The notes below the pieces were generated by a model, which saw only the letters and a list, made by a program, of their open reading frames with translations, was not told the DNA's origin and made no database searches. From positions 33,874,914 through 33,938,913 of the forward strand of contig JARCOQ010000009.1 of assembly GCA_029207755.1 (NCBI GenBank): a DNA stretch of 64,000 bases, written 5' to 3'. Shown here in pieces: positions 53,066 through 64,000 of the stretch (the first letter of the stretch is position 1; every line of letters starts with the position of its first letter). The position numbers were made by a program, and so were the translations under genes. This DNA is from Chamaea fasciata (taxonomy: Eukaryota; Chordata; Aves; Passeriformes; Sylviidae).

Positions 53066-53514
53066 CCTGGAACAGCTTGGAGAACAGTATTACCAAACAG
53101 AAATTGACTTCTGTGCAATCCGGCCAAGAATTAGTACAACAAACCAAGAGGGGTTTTTGTCAGGATCTTTTCTAAAACTGTTCAACTGGTTTAGTACTAC
53201 ACAGAAATAATGAAGCACTAGGTCCCCATTCTCCATCCTCCAAAAAAAATATCTTATGGAAATACACTTACATGAATCGACTCTTCATTGGTGTGATTCA
53301 GATGTACTTCATTCTTCTCTCAGTGATGCAACCAGGAGAAGGGATTTGCCAAGCAGACATTTTTTACATTTGATTGCAGTAGATTAATACTAGTTAAGTG
53401 TTGCATTGCTTAAGTTTTGTTGTACAATAACGGCTAAGACCAAATTAAAACCAAGATTTGCACCACATATAACTGAAGAGTTTCGAATTAAATTTCTGTA
53501 GCAAGTGGGAAGTT

Positions 53515-53590
53515 TGCCCTGCTCTACACAAGATGCTTCAGTAGATAATCTCCAGAGGTCTCTTCTAATCCCTGTTAGTCTTTAATTCTG
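53515..53590 (+). mobile_element. Probable CR1 LINE 3'-end scrap
   Basis: The segment gtagataatctccagaggtc, tcttctaatccctgttag, tctttaattctgc fits a diverged sense CR1 3' end (gatgatctccagaggtc... ending in an ATTCTGTG-like repeat). The upstream part, cctgctctacacaagatgct, also fits loosely. It is short and old, and the ends are approximate. Confidence 0.6.
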
Positions 53591-56500
53591 CTCCTCTATT
53601 CTGCCATTTTGCTCATGTTATCCCACATGGTCCAAGTCCACCTGACCCACTCTTTCCTAATCAGCTCCTGAAGACCTCTCCCAGGAGTAGAAACTGCAGC
53701 AGCAGCAGCTGGGGCTCCACAGCTGGAGCTATAAACGCTGGGGAAAGAAGTGAAGCTGGATATTTGCTCCCTCTGTGTGATCGGTAAATTATGTCTTTAG
53801 AAACAGACCTGTGGATAAAATACATAAGGTAGGTCCTTTTTTCCTGATTATTTTTCTGGTGTTTGACAGAGAAATCTTCCCTGAAATCAAACAAAAGCAG
53901 TCCAAAATATGGTCTCTTAGCTCTTGTTCTTGTTGACCGCCAGAAGACTCTTTGCACTCAAAAAAAGGATTTTCTCCAACAGCTTTACTATAACATCCCA
54001 TCTTTTACTGCTTTCCTTGAATTAAAAGTAGTTTCTTATGGCACAGGTTTACATTAAAAGCAACTTTTTTTTCTAACACAATGGCATTATACTGTTTCCC
54101 ACCATGCTCAATTTTTAGATTCCAAGTGAAAGATTACTAAATTGGAAACAAATATCTAGCTTGTATGATTTCAGACTTTTCAGGAATTCCCTGCACACTC
54201 CACATTTGGAGTGTAATCTTCTCTACTCCATTTGGTGGGAGGAATGTGCAGTTTCCCTGGATCTGCTCTGAAAGTCTGCCCACCATCCCAGAACAAGAGT
54301 ACCACTGGAAAGTGAACTATGGCTCTTCTTCTTGTTAGGAGTCACTGATTGGTCCCAATTCTTCAGTAAAAATGTTATTCCCTTTTGCCTACTCAAGTTA
54401 TCTTGAATGATCCTTAATCCCATCACATAACTTCCTCAGCAGTCTCTGAAGTCTTTACCTATTTAAGACCTCTCCAGTTCCTACAGTTCCTGTAAGGAGC
54501 TGAATTTGTGGGGCACCTGTGGATACATTGCAAAATACTGCTCTCTTCACAGGACTTAGAGTGGCAGACTCTCCAGATTCTGCTGCAGATTGATTTGCCT
54601 GTGTCCACGTTCGCCAACATCAATTTGGCAGTGGAAACTGCATGGAGGAATTACACAAACCCTCACCTGAGGCAGACGTGTAAGTCACTGCACTCACTAT
54701 GACTCCACCAGGTGAAGAGCAGCAAACAGAACTACTGATAGGGAAACAACAAACTGGACATCAGACAAAACCCTCTCAGTGTCTAATGACTTGTTACCCA
54801 TTATTTGGAATGCATTTACCTTTAAAAAATTAGTTCAATTAAAATGCTGATGCAATTACAAGGGACAAAATGCAGTTCAGACAAATTGTATTTCAAGGAG
54901 GTATATAAAAGGGTGGAGAGCACAGACTTCATTTTACACAACAGAAAAGTCTCTGCGTCATTTGTGGACTGTACCTGAAGAAGACAGACTTATTCATACA
55001 TGAAGAGAATGAGAAAAGAGATGAACAAGGAAATCTTTTTATGAAAACACGGCACTTCCATTTTGGCATAAGAGGAGGTACAATTAAAGGAATTTAAGCA
55101 TTGTGATACCATAAATATGACAGAACAAAACTCAAGACAGCATAGGGGAGGCTGAAGAGAAGGCCCAGCTGATGAAATAATCTTAGTTTGGGCAAGGACA
55201 TTAAGAGAAGGATACAGAAGCAGCGGAGTGGTCTGTCATGCAAGATCTTCAAGAAGGTGACAGAAAAGGGAAAAACAGAATCCCAGGTCCTGAGAATTCT
55301 GTATATACAAACACACTTCAGATCTCACCTATACTGTCCTTGAAAACGTTGAGTTAATTCTGGGACTAAAGGATCCAAGTCTTTTCTTACTGGTTTTCTA
55401 ACACATGATAAAATTGAAATACTTGTGAATTGCAATTAGCCTGTCATTGCAATTACACACCATCACCATGAGCAGAAAACATACATACAAAGGAAGGAAA
55501 TACTAATGTTTCAGATTTTCCACCTACACCCACTAGGTTTGCTAAGGCAATTTTGAATAAAACAGTATTGAAACAACACAGAAGAATCAAAGTTAGGAAA
55601 TGAGCCTCAAACTCTGTTTGCAGGCTAACTGTATGAGGGAGAAGACACTAATGAGTCAGTTTACAGCAGCAGAGAGTTGAGGATAAAATTTCAGATTTAC
55701 CAACATGAATGCAATTACAAGCATAACAAAACGGGTTTCCTGGAAATTCATGCATCATATGCAACAGCACACTTTAATTTATGAATCTGTAGACTTCACA
55801 TCATCATGATAAATGGATGACAGTAATTTTTAAACTTAATGTCAGTGGGTTGTAAAGATTAACACCCACATTCTTCCTCGCATAAATTAACTACCCAAAA
55901 CCAATAGGCTGAGACTGATTCTCTGTTCCTACAAGGTGTAACAAATCTATGAACAACAGCATCATCATTTATAATGCTTCATAATTACAATTACTTTTTT
56001 TTCCCCACTAGTCATTAACTCTTGCTTTCCTTTACAAGGAACAGACCTCCACTTCAGCTATTTGCAATCAGAGCTCTTTTTCACTCGTAAAGACCTGATT
56101 TCATCTTTTTTTTTCGTAGCACTGTTGTCCTTTGAATACAGTATCATATATAAATAGCAAGAATACACAACTGAAACAAAAAAAAAATCCAATTTCAAGA
56201 AGGTGCATGAATTTGAAAAGCCAAGACCAATACACTAAGAAGAACAGCATTTTGTTTATTATTAGATGTCATTTATAAGAACATAGAACAAACTAAAACA
56301 AACAAACCCACAACCACAAAAAAAAATCAAAAGACAAAACAACCAGCCTTCCAAATGCTTACAATCCTCTTTCCCTGAGTGCCAGTGGGAGAAGCAGGAT
56401 TGTCAGAAATAACTAACCTCTCTATCAGTCAGAGAAGAAATTTTAAATGAACTTTAAAGTAGGCAATTCTCTTGTATGATGCAGAGCTCGGAACCACCAG

Positions 56501-57036
56501 AACCACTAGGGAAGGTGTGTTTACTGTATTTCCTAAGAAGTGCCCTGTAAATCTGAATGCAGTTCTGACACTCCAGGATTCATCATTTCCCTCAGCACCT
56601 GCAGACTCAGCAACTCCAACTCACATGTGAGACGCTGACATGCCGGCACAGCACGGAATCTGTTTTGAAAGAAACCTGTTCTTTAAAAAGGTATTTTTAA
56701 CCCAGAATGCCCACGTTGGCATGAGATGTACAATACTAATTCATGTAGAAAAAACAGGGCCATTAAATACATGTTCTGGAGTTCCTTTCCTTCCAAACAC
56801 GATGCAAAATCCTCAATGCCCTTTAACTTTCCTAATTACAGAGTAATTTCCAAAAAAAGGGCAGATACCATCTTCTATTACACTTCTAACCTTTCTATTC
56901 AGACAGAGCAGTAGATGAACGATTTAATCCCTCAGAACACGGTATTGCTGCTAATACCCTGTAGAGTAAACCAAGAGTGACTTGCATTGTTCCTTACAAT
57001 TACTCCTAATATTTACTTCTTTGTACACAAACTAGT

Positions 57037-57071
57037 AAAAAAAAAAAACAAACAAACAAACAAAAAAAAAA
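57037..57071 (+). repeat. Poly-A / (AAAC)n simple repeat
   Basis: A run of about 12 A passes into four AAAC units and a further A run. Confidence 0.9.
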
Positions 57072-59126
57072 CCTTCCCAAAGCAAAAAGGTGACATTGCC
57101 ATAGAGAAACATCTTTTCAACAGAGCACTTAAGAAAAAGCACGACACTTGAAGTTTAAACAAATTAAATTAACATCTGCCAAAGGGCTCTACCAAGGCTT
57201 ACAGAAGATGTTCTACACACCATTTAAAGCAAATACAGCAATGTTCACCTTTCCTGGACCTCGTGGCATGTAGGCCTACACATCAGCGCTACCTGAATTC
57301 GTTTCTGCTTTTACTTACTGTGAAGTATTATTAATCATTCAACTGTGTTCAACCAAAGAATGTAAAGACATGAAAAAGCCAGGAGTCTTCTCTGAAGAGA
57401 GCAGCTGCCCAGTGACAGATTTTTCTTTTACACAATGATTATTAGAATGCTTAATTTTATTCAAGTCCAAGAAATTTTGAGAAAAAAAAAAAAAACTGAA
57501 ATGTGCCATTTCAATGAATCATAGCTGTATAGATAAAAGTAATCATTTAGCTCAATTAATCTGACAGAAGATTTTTAACGTACTATGAAATCTCCTGAGT
57601 TTTAAGGATAGCAATTGACTTGTTTCATCTCTTTATTAACAACTTTTGCAATACCTGCATAAATTTCAGGAAATTTCAGAAACAGGGAAGATTTGCACTA
57701 TAAGCAAGAGGCACATTTCATAAAGTACTTCCATCAAAGGCTAACTTACACAGGGAGAAAATAATTCTCAGGTTATGCTTCTCTGTATGAAGATGCTGAG
57801 ATAGACCCAGGATGGTACCTGTGAATGACTAAGCCACACTTCTACACTCAGACCTAAGTCACTTGCCAGGTACACCAGCTGACCTTGTAAAGCAAGGAGA
57901 ATTTCCCCGCCCTGAGGAAAACCCTGTATCCCCTCATCGGCAGACCCACAAAGGGCCTGAACAACCATCTCTGCTCACGCTGTTTGCACTGTAATATCCA
58001 CACCCTGCTCATAAGGAACAAACAGCACTCAGTTAACTGGGACTCCACGCCAGCAGCTGCCAGTCCCCACAGTGACAGTACCAGAGAAGCTTTAGAGCAA
58101 TGAATACTCAAACTCTACCCCTTTTCATACAAGGGTCTACCCTCATGTTTAATGAGCAAAGCATGGCTTGGGAACATGAACTTAGTTGTGGCTTCACTGA
58201 CAAGGGTTTTAAACTACTTAGGTCTGCAGAACTGCTCGTGTTTCGTACTGCTGCATAAACCGATGGAACTAAGCCCAAAGAACATGCCCAAAGAGAACTG
58301 GGCCGGCAAGGCCCACTGACCATACAGACACAGAAATTAAACCACATCTAAGGCAGATGAGACAAACCTTTCCTTCCTTTCCAGGTTATACTACTTTAAG
58401 AGAAATCAAAAAAGTAGAATTATACAAATTTACACGTGCTGCACAATACAAAGATGTCCGAGCTATGCCTATGAAAGTGTACTTTGGCAGGAGCAACACA
58501 AAAAACAGGCACTGTGCAAGTGAAACGCTTTTGTTAAACACTTTTCCTTGGTGAGGGTAGAACCTTACTCCACAACTGGGACCTTTAAACTGCAAAAAAG
58601 TGAAGCAACTGTTTTCTGTCTTCTTTTTAAATGCTGAAGACACTCTCTGCTTCAGTAAATACAGTTTACTACCCAAGGCCTCTTCACTGAAGAGATCTGT
58701 AAAAGTACATTTTGTGTGACAAATATCTGTGGCACTGAAAACTCCAGAAATTCTACTGTGCATTCCACAGTAACTGGAACGCAGGGTATCACAAGAGCTT
58801 CTTGTTTAAGATACATGCACAGGGATATGCAAGCCTTTCCTCGGAGACTTCTCACAGCTGCAGAGAGGATTTGAAACTGCAGAGGTAAATGAAGCTGTGG
58901 GGATGGATAAATGTACTCCTGTCACACCTACCTGGTCAGCCCCAGGGACTTGTGCCCAGCTCTACACTGTGCACAGCAGGAATATCCCCTGGGTGGGGAT
59001 TTGAAACAGCAGCAATGCTTTCACAAATCATTATACAACCTCATCTTCCACTGGTTTCCAATGGAAAAGTGATGAAAAATTTTCAAAGCATACAAAAGAA
59101 CAACTGGAGTCTGAAAATTATCATAC

Positions 59127-59283
59127 CTGAAACAGCAAGGAAATCATCAATACTCGTTATATCATCCACAGCTTCAGTAAGAACACGGATGTGATTCTCC
59201 CACGTAGCCCTATACATCTCCATGTTGTTTTTCACAACTTGACTTTTCGGTCTGGCAGCAAGAGCTAAAGCAGCATTAATAAC
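59127..59283 (-). CDS. CTNNA3: CTNNA3 (alpha-T-catenin) internal exon, M-II end to M-III start
   Basis: Alpha-T-catenin links cadherin-bound beta-catenin or plakoglobin to actin at cell junctions and is known mainly from the cardiac intercalated disc and testis. This 157-bp exon encodes 52 codons plus one base. It begins VINAALALAARPKSQ and ends LTEAVDDITSIDDFLAVS, a segment typical of the alpha-catenin middle (M) domain. The ENHIRVLTEAVDD wording fits alpha-T better than alpha-E or alpha-N as I remember them. On the minus strand the acceptor reads tttttggtacAG/GTTATT and the donor TTTCAG/GTATGA, a somewhat weaker donor than in the other two exons. The exon starts in phase 0 and its last G joins AG of the next exon to make a Glu codon. 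No stop or frameshift is present. It lies upstream of the exon at 35881-36081. The paralogue call is from recalled sequences, not an alignment. Confidence 0.93.
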
Positions 59284-62200
59284 CTGTACCAAAAATAGAC
59301 AAAACCAACTAAGTAATTATTTTTTTCAGAAATCAAGTCTTCTGTTTTACTTAACATAACAAAGCAGCATTCCTGTTCTCCAAACAAAACCTTTGCTCAG
59401 CTTTTGGTTCTGTTCTCAAGCAGAAATATCAGTCAGATGTTTCATAGGCCAACTTCCATTTCAGCTTCATAAATTAAGAAGCAGATGGAAGAGGACAGCA
59501 AAATCCCACCACTTTGGTTTTAGCAGGAAAATCACGCTGTCCCAGTTGGCAAGATACCAAATACAAGGAGGTTTTTACTCACACACACTTCAGGTACACA
59601 CTGACCAGAACAGCAAACATCAGTTCTGAGTTTAAGCTCTTTAACATCAAGTGGATACCTTCACTGAGAGAGAGAACATCAGCCTCTGCCATGGAGAAGT
59701 GGGAAGTTCTGCCAGAACAACAGGTGTGTCTACATAACACACACTACACCTAGACGAAAGCAGCAGATTGGTTGTGCAAAACCAGTTCAGACTGAAACCA
59801 GAAATTATATCCACGTGAAGAGGGTAGATTTCATCTTTTACAGAAAAGTCTAACTGAAGATGCAAACAGTGGATCCCAATGTGTTTATTTCTATAGATAC
59901 TTCTTCAGTCAGTTAGCTAGAGAGGTGGTTTTTTTTTTTTTTCTAATATGGAAGTTTGTTGATGTTATATACACAAACATTTTAAAATTAAACTAACGCG
60001 TATGCCAGGTAGAAGTTGAACATTTACCTTGCATTTCCCTTTTTTTCCTTCTGAATATTGCTTATTTATCAACCAAACACCAAGCAAAACACAAGGAGAA
60101 TAAAAATAACACACCCTTGTTGCTGAGCATGGGAGAGAATTAAAAAGCACAGGAAGAGCAGCAGGAAAACGAGAAAAAAACCACAACATCCCAAATGAAA
60201 TATATGACAAGCTCTCTTTCACATTCTGAAATAGGAAGAAACCCTTCAAATTGCACACTGGCCCCGGCAAGAGTCCTAAAAAGACTTTGCAAGATACTTG
60301 AATAGATCGGAATATGCTGGTGCAGTAACAATGAGAATTCTGCCTTCCCCATTTTGGTCAGCTGGGTTCCTGACTTGGTAACAAACATTTGTTACAGTAC
60401 AGGGAAAGAGCAAAAGCTCTGATACTGCCAGGAGCAAAAGGCATTAAGGCTGGCATCAAACACCCGCCACCTACATACCGGAGGGCATTTTTATACAAGT
60501 GGGGATGCAAGTTGTAATCAGTATTTTTTCCAATTCTAACTCTAAACATTTGAAAATGTTAAAAATGGAAAGCAGGCTTCAAGCAGTCAGCATGTGTATT
60601 TCTATCCAAATCATACATTTTTTTAGGATGCACAACACACCCAAAACCTCCGTTCAGTGCCTATCCCTGTACAGTTGCATACAAGGTATCACCTCCAGTT
60701 TCTCTATTTCAATAGCAATACCCAAGATACATAACTTTCCACATGTAGTGCAATATATAAAAGCCCATTTCTGTTTGGCTCGAGAGCAGCTTCCACAACA
60801 CTTTTAAAAGTAAGAAATTTGTAGGAGTTGAGGCTTTACCTGTTTTCATTCCTATCACACTTGATCCAATTTCACAGGAGCAATTTTCTAAGTCAGGGGC
60901 CCAAAATTTCACCTCAATAATTTTTAGGTCACATTGGTCCTGTTTTGATTTACCACACTAACTAGTTTAGGTTTTAAAATGTGTCCATCAAGACTGAGAT
61001 ACTGAACAGGTAATTTCTAACTTTTCTGTTCAAGCCCCTAATTAGATATTAGCTGAAAGTCAAACTCTATTTCTGGTCGAATACAATAAAGTCTTTTTCT
61101 TACTAATTTTCTTCTTTGTTTTGGCAGATTTACCAGGTTAGCTCTGCCAAAAGTAACAATTAGACTGTGCAAAAAGCCGTTTCAGTATCAGAACCAGCAT
61201 CTTTTATCTTGGCAAAGATAAAAAGAACCAACTTTTGTCGCGCCACATGAAATAAAGAGGTGAAGTGCTCAGGAAGATCACCAAAACTGTTACAGAATGT
61301 AGCCAACTTTATCAGATGGGTGGATTTAGAAATCCTGAAGACTCCAGATCTCTCTGGAAATAAAGTCCCTAAGCCAGCAGTAACTCCAGCCCAGGCAGGT
61401 GTGCACCCTAACAACACAGACACTGCACTGGCACGTGTGATGGGCTGAGGGTGCACAAGGCTGCTTCCAGCATCTCTAATCACCCAACAGCACAAACCAG
61501 AGCATTTACCTAAGGCTTCCCTCAGGAAACTTGCAGCTACAAGCGCAATCAGGTCCATCCCACACAGAGGCAGCTGATCCTGAATTAAACATTAAAGGTG
61601 ACACTGCTCCTTATGGTTTCCCTGGGAAATCGCTCTAACCCTTAATATCCTGTTAAGAACAGACTTAATTCCACTTTGGATAAACATGGCTTCCACAAGT
61701 GTGGAAACAACTCACAGAAAAACACTCCACAGAACAATGCAGACTGATAGCAATGAAATCAAAATCCTGTCATGTCTGAAGTGCAGAGCACACTACAGAC
61801 CCCATGTCTTTGTCCTGCCTGGGAACCACATCAAGGTACGAGGCCTAGGAGCCAAGCAAGGCTGCTGAAATTTGGCTAAGCACAGATCTACTGTGAGCTT
61901 TGTTTTGTCTGGAACCATCCCAAAGCCATGATGCACACGCGTGGTTCAGACCATGTACTCTCAATCTGCCTTAACAAACTGGAAGACATACATTATTACA
62001 TAAGTAAAATGGAGACTTCAAACCTCTTTCTCCTGTAAAAAGAAGGAAAAAAATCAAAAAAGGAGAAGAAAATTTCACACTGGCACATACTCAGACTCAC
62101 CAACAAGACACCAAGTGGAAAATTCCACTTTCTTAGGCTTCATGAAGTTTGTTAGCTTTTCTACTTCACTCCAACTATCATTCATGGTATAGATTTATCG

Positions 62201-64000
62201 TCTGAATTGGCCTCAAGAAACAATGAGAGCAAAACTCATCAGAAGGTCCTGTTTCACCACTGCCTCCTGATCTAAAATAAGGTTAACATTTGTTACTGGC
62301 TACTTAAATATAGCCTCATTCTACCTTATTACAGCACATTAGGCGGCTCAAATTTCATTAATAATTTTTCCTTATTTCTATTTCTGCACACAAATATCAC
62401 AATTCAGGTTACCAGAAAGCTGCTACCACTCCTGCTCACTGCTGGGGCATTTCACTAGGAGCTAAATTACCAATTTTCAAATAAATCCTTGGACTTGTGA
62501 GCAGAACCTAGGCAAGGACAGCATCTGGTAGTATTAGCTGCACAGTAGTAATATCCATATGTCCTCATCAAGTCCAGGACACATCATACTCTATACGTTC
62601 CATCAAATGAAAACCAGGTTTAACAGCGCAGTGATTACACAAGTTGAGAGAAGCCTGAGGACACAGCAAAATGATGGCAGTAATAAGATAACCCTACCTT
62701 CTTCTAGCTTCTGAACAGCTGGTTGCTCCATCAAAACACAGGTAAGTTAAAATGAAATCTGAGGCATGTACAGGACATGCAGCTTTCAGGGATGTACTCC
62801 TGTGCACAGCGGGCTAAAACAGGGCGTGTGGGGGGCAGAAAAACAAAACACCGAGACCAGAGCAGGCCCACAAGCCCACAGCTGGACACTGGTCACACAG
62901 GCAGCTTTGGACCGGCACCGTTACTCCTTTATTACAGAGGTGACAGCTTGGGGACAGCAGACATCCATCCTGCCACACCAGGCAGGGAAGAAGTGTTCAG
63001 TGGGATGGTGCCTTTAGAGAAGGGTGAACCATCCAGCCCAAGGTCAGGAAAAAAGAGACAACCCAAGAGTAAAACATGCATATGCAGGGTTGGACTAACA
63101 TTAAAGGAGAATGCTTTTACAGTCTTTCCATTAAAAAAACACAGAAGAAAAGCAATGGAAAATACCTGTTATGGCAGTGACTACAGCAGAAGAAAACAAG
63201 AAATTTCTTAGAAATTAAATATAAGGATATCCTGAATACCAAAATCTGTTAGTCCCTCTAACAAGAAATATACCTAAATTAATAGCTTGGGTTTTGTTTG
63301 GTGATTATCTTTCTTTTCAGATAACAAGAGCTGGCCACCCAGCTTTACATTCACTTGTACATCCAGCAGATTAATTTCCAACAAAATTAGGTGGGCAAAT
63401 ACATCAACTTGACAGAGTAACAGCAGAGCCAAGTTCAGTCAAGTATTTCTCAAATATGCTGGAGAAATTTACCTCCAAGAACAGAAGGGTCAGTTCTGCC
63501 CTAGAAGATACTACAGCAAAGCTGAAAGAGGTCACCCCAGGATAACACCATTCGAACTTGACCAGAGTTTTGCTACAGTAAGGTGGAACTTTGTAGCTCC
63601 TTATCTAATTGCTAAGGGAAGTATAACAGGATGGTCCTATTCTAGGTGAACAGTACATCAGTGTGTCATTTGTGTCTGCCATCTCTAGAGATTAGAATTC
63701 ATGTCTTTGTTTAAAATCAAGACTATTCTGCGCATCTAACACTGATCCCAATTAATTTATGTAATGTGACCAGTTTCTAAGCATACCTGAACAAGAATAA
63801 TCGAGGCACATACACGGATAACACAACAAAACACAGAAAAGTGGTTTCTGAGCTTACAAAAGGTGGATTTTTTTTCCAGGCTGTTAGTAAACTAAGTATC
63901 TCATGCTACATCACAAAAGAAATTGCACTGCTTAGGACCTCAAGGAAGAAAATTCACGTCCAGCTCGTTTTGATGGAATAGAACCTGAGTTTTTTCTTCC
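59284..64000 (-). other. CTNNA3: Partial CTNNA3 intron upstream of the 59127-59283 exon
   Basis: At least 4.7 kb of intron precedes the exon. The preceding exon, whose end should read roughly ETLCPQ, was not found in this stretch. The sequence is AT-rich with poly-T at 59929-59942 and no recognised repeat family, RNA gene or coding segment. Open frames such as those around 61160-61558 and 62777-63211 show no family resemblance. Confidence 0.8.

Larger units (their letters stand above)
36082..59126 (-). other. CTNNA3: Complete CTNNA3 intron (23,045 bp, phase 1)
   Basis: The intron runs from the GTATGA donor next to 59127 to the AG acceptor at 36082-36083. It holds two CR1 3' ends (43.4 and 44.0 kb) and a third scrap at 53.5 kb, an LTR-like block around 51.8-53.1 kb, tandem duplications at 45733-45772, 48466-48505 and 51672-51759, A runs at 44812-44827, 57037-57071 and 57482-57495, and GC-richer patches near 38360-38530, 40500-40850 and 42150-42700. 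Apart from these I see AT-rich intronic DNA, with blocks at 44930-45480 and 55430-55990 that look as if they could be conserved. Confidence 0.85.

Noticed and set aside
61160..61558. 132-codon minus-strand open frame upstream of the first exon, considered as the preceding CTNNA3 exon
   Set aside because: The translation has no alpha-catenin resemblance and lacks the expected ETLCPQ-type end at a donor site.
1..64000. Nested LRRTM3 gene, which lies inside a CTNNA3 intron in mammals
   Set aside because: LRRTM3 has a large coding exon of over 1.5 kb; no open frame in the window exceeds 156 codons and no leucine-rich repeats are seen. It belongs to a more upstream intron.

Overview
This is nuclear DNA from a vertebrate, most likely a bird and possibly a songbird. 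The window is almost entirely intronic. The interspersed repeats are CR1 LINE fragments with typical avian 3' ends, plus one LTR and one LTR-like block that resemble songbird endogenous-retrovirus repeats. There are no bacterial-style operons, no long ORFs, and no tRNA, rRNA or CRISPR signal.

The one gene I can support lies on the minus strand: CTNNA3, encoding alpha-T-catenin. Three consecutive internal coding exons are present, in transcription order 59283-59127, 36081-35881 and 17338-17187 (157, 201 and 152 bp). All three are open, have AG/GT borders, and join in frame through two phase-1 introns into a continuous 170-codon stretch. That stretch covers the end of the M-II bundle, the M-III bundle and the approach to the actin-binding domain. 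Neither the preceding nor the following exon was found, so the window starts and ends inside introns. The two complete introns are 18.5 and 23.0 kb.

Layout from low to high coordinate: 1-17186 partial intron with a 5.7-kb homopurine tract, a CR1 scrap at 10.2 kb and a long CR1 copy at 15.9-16.5 kb; 17187-17338 exon; 17339-35880 intron with an LTR at 20.4-21.0 kb and an old CR1 copy at 27.2 kb; 35881-36081 a strikingly GC- and CpG-rich exon; 36082-59126 intron with two CR1 3' ends at 43.4-44.1 kb, several short tandem duplications, an LTR-like block at about 51.8-53.1 kb and a CR1 scrap at 53.5 kb; 59127-59283 exon; 59284-64000 partial intron.

The short ORFs elsewhere have no recognisable domains and mostly sit in GC-richer patches or in repeats; I treat them as chance. 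I see no undescribed biological system. The points most worth checking are the CpG-dense exon, the LTR with a possible primer-binding site, and several AT-rich blocks that may be conserved regulatory DNA.
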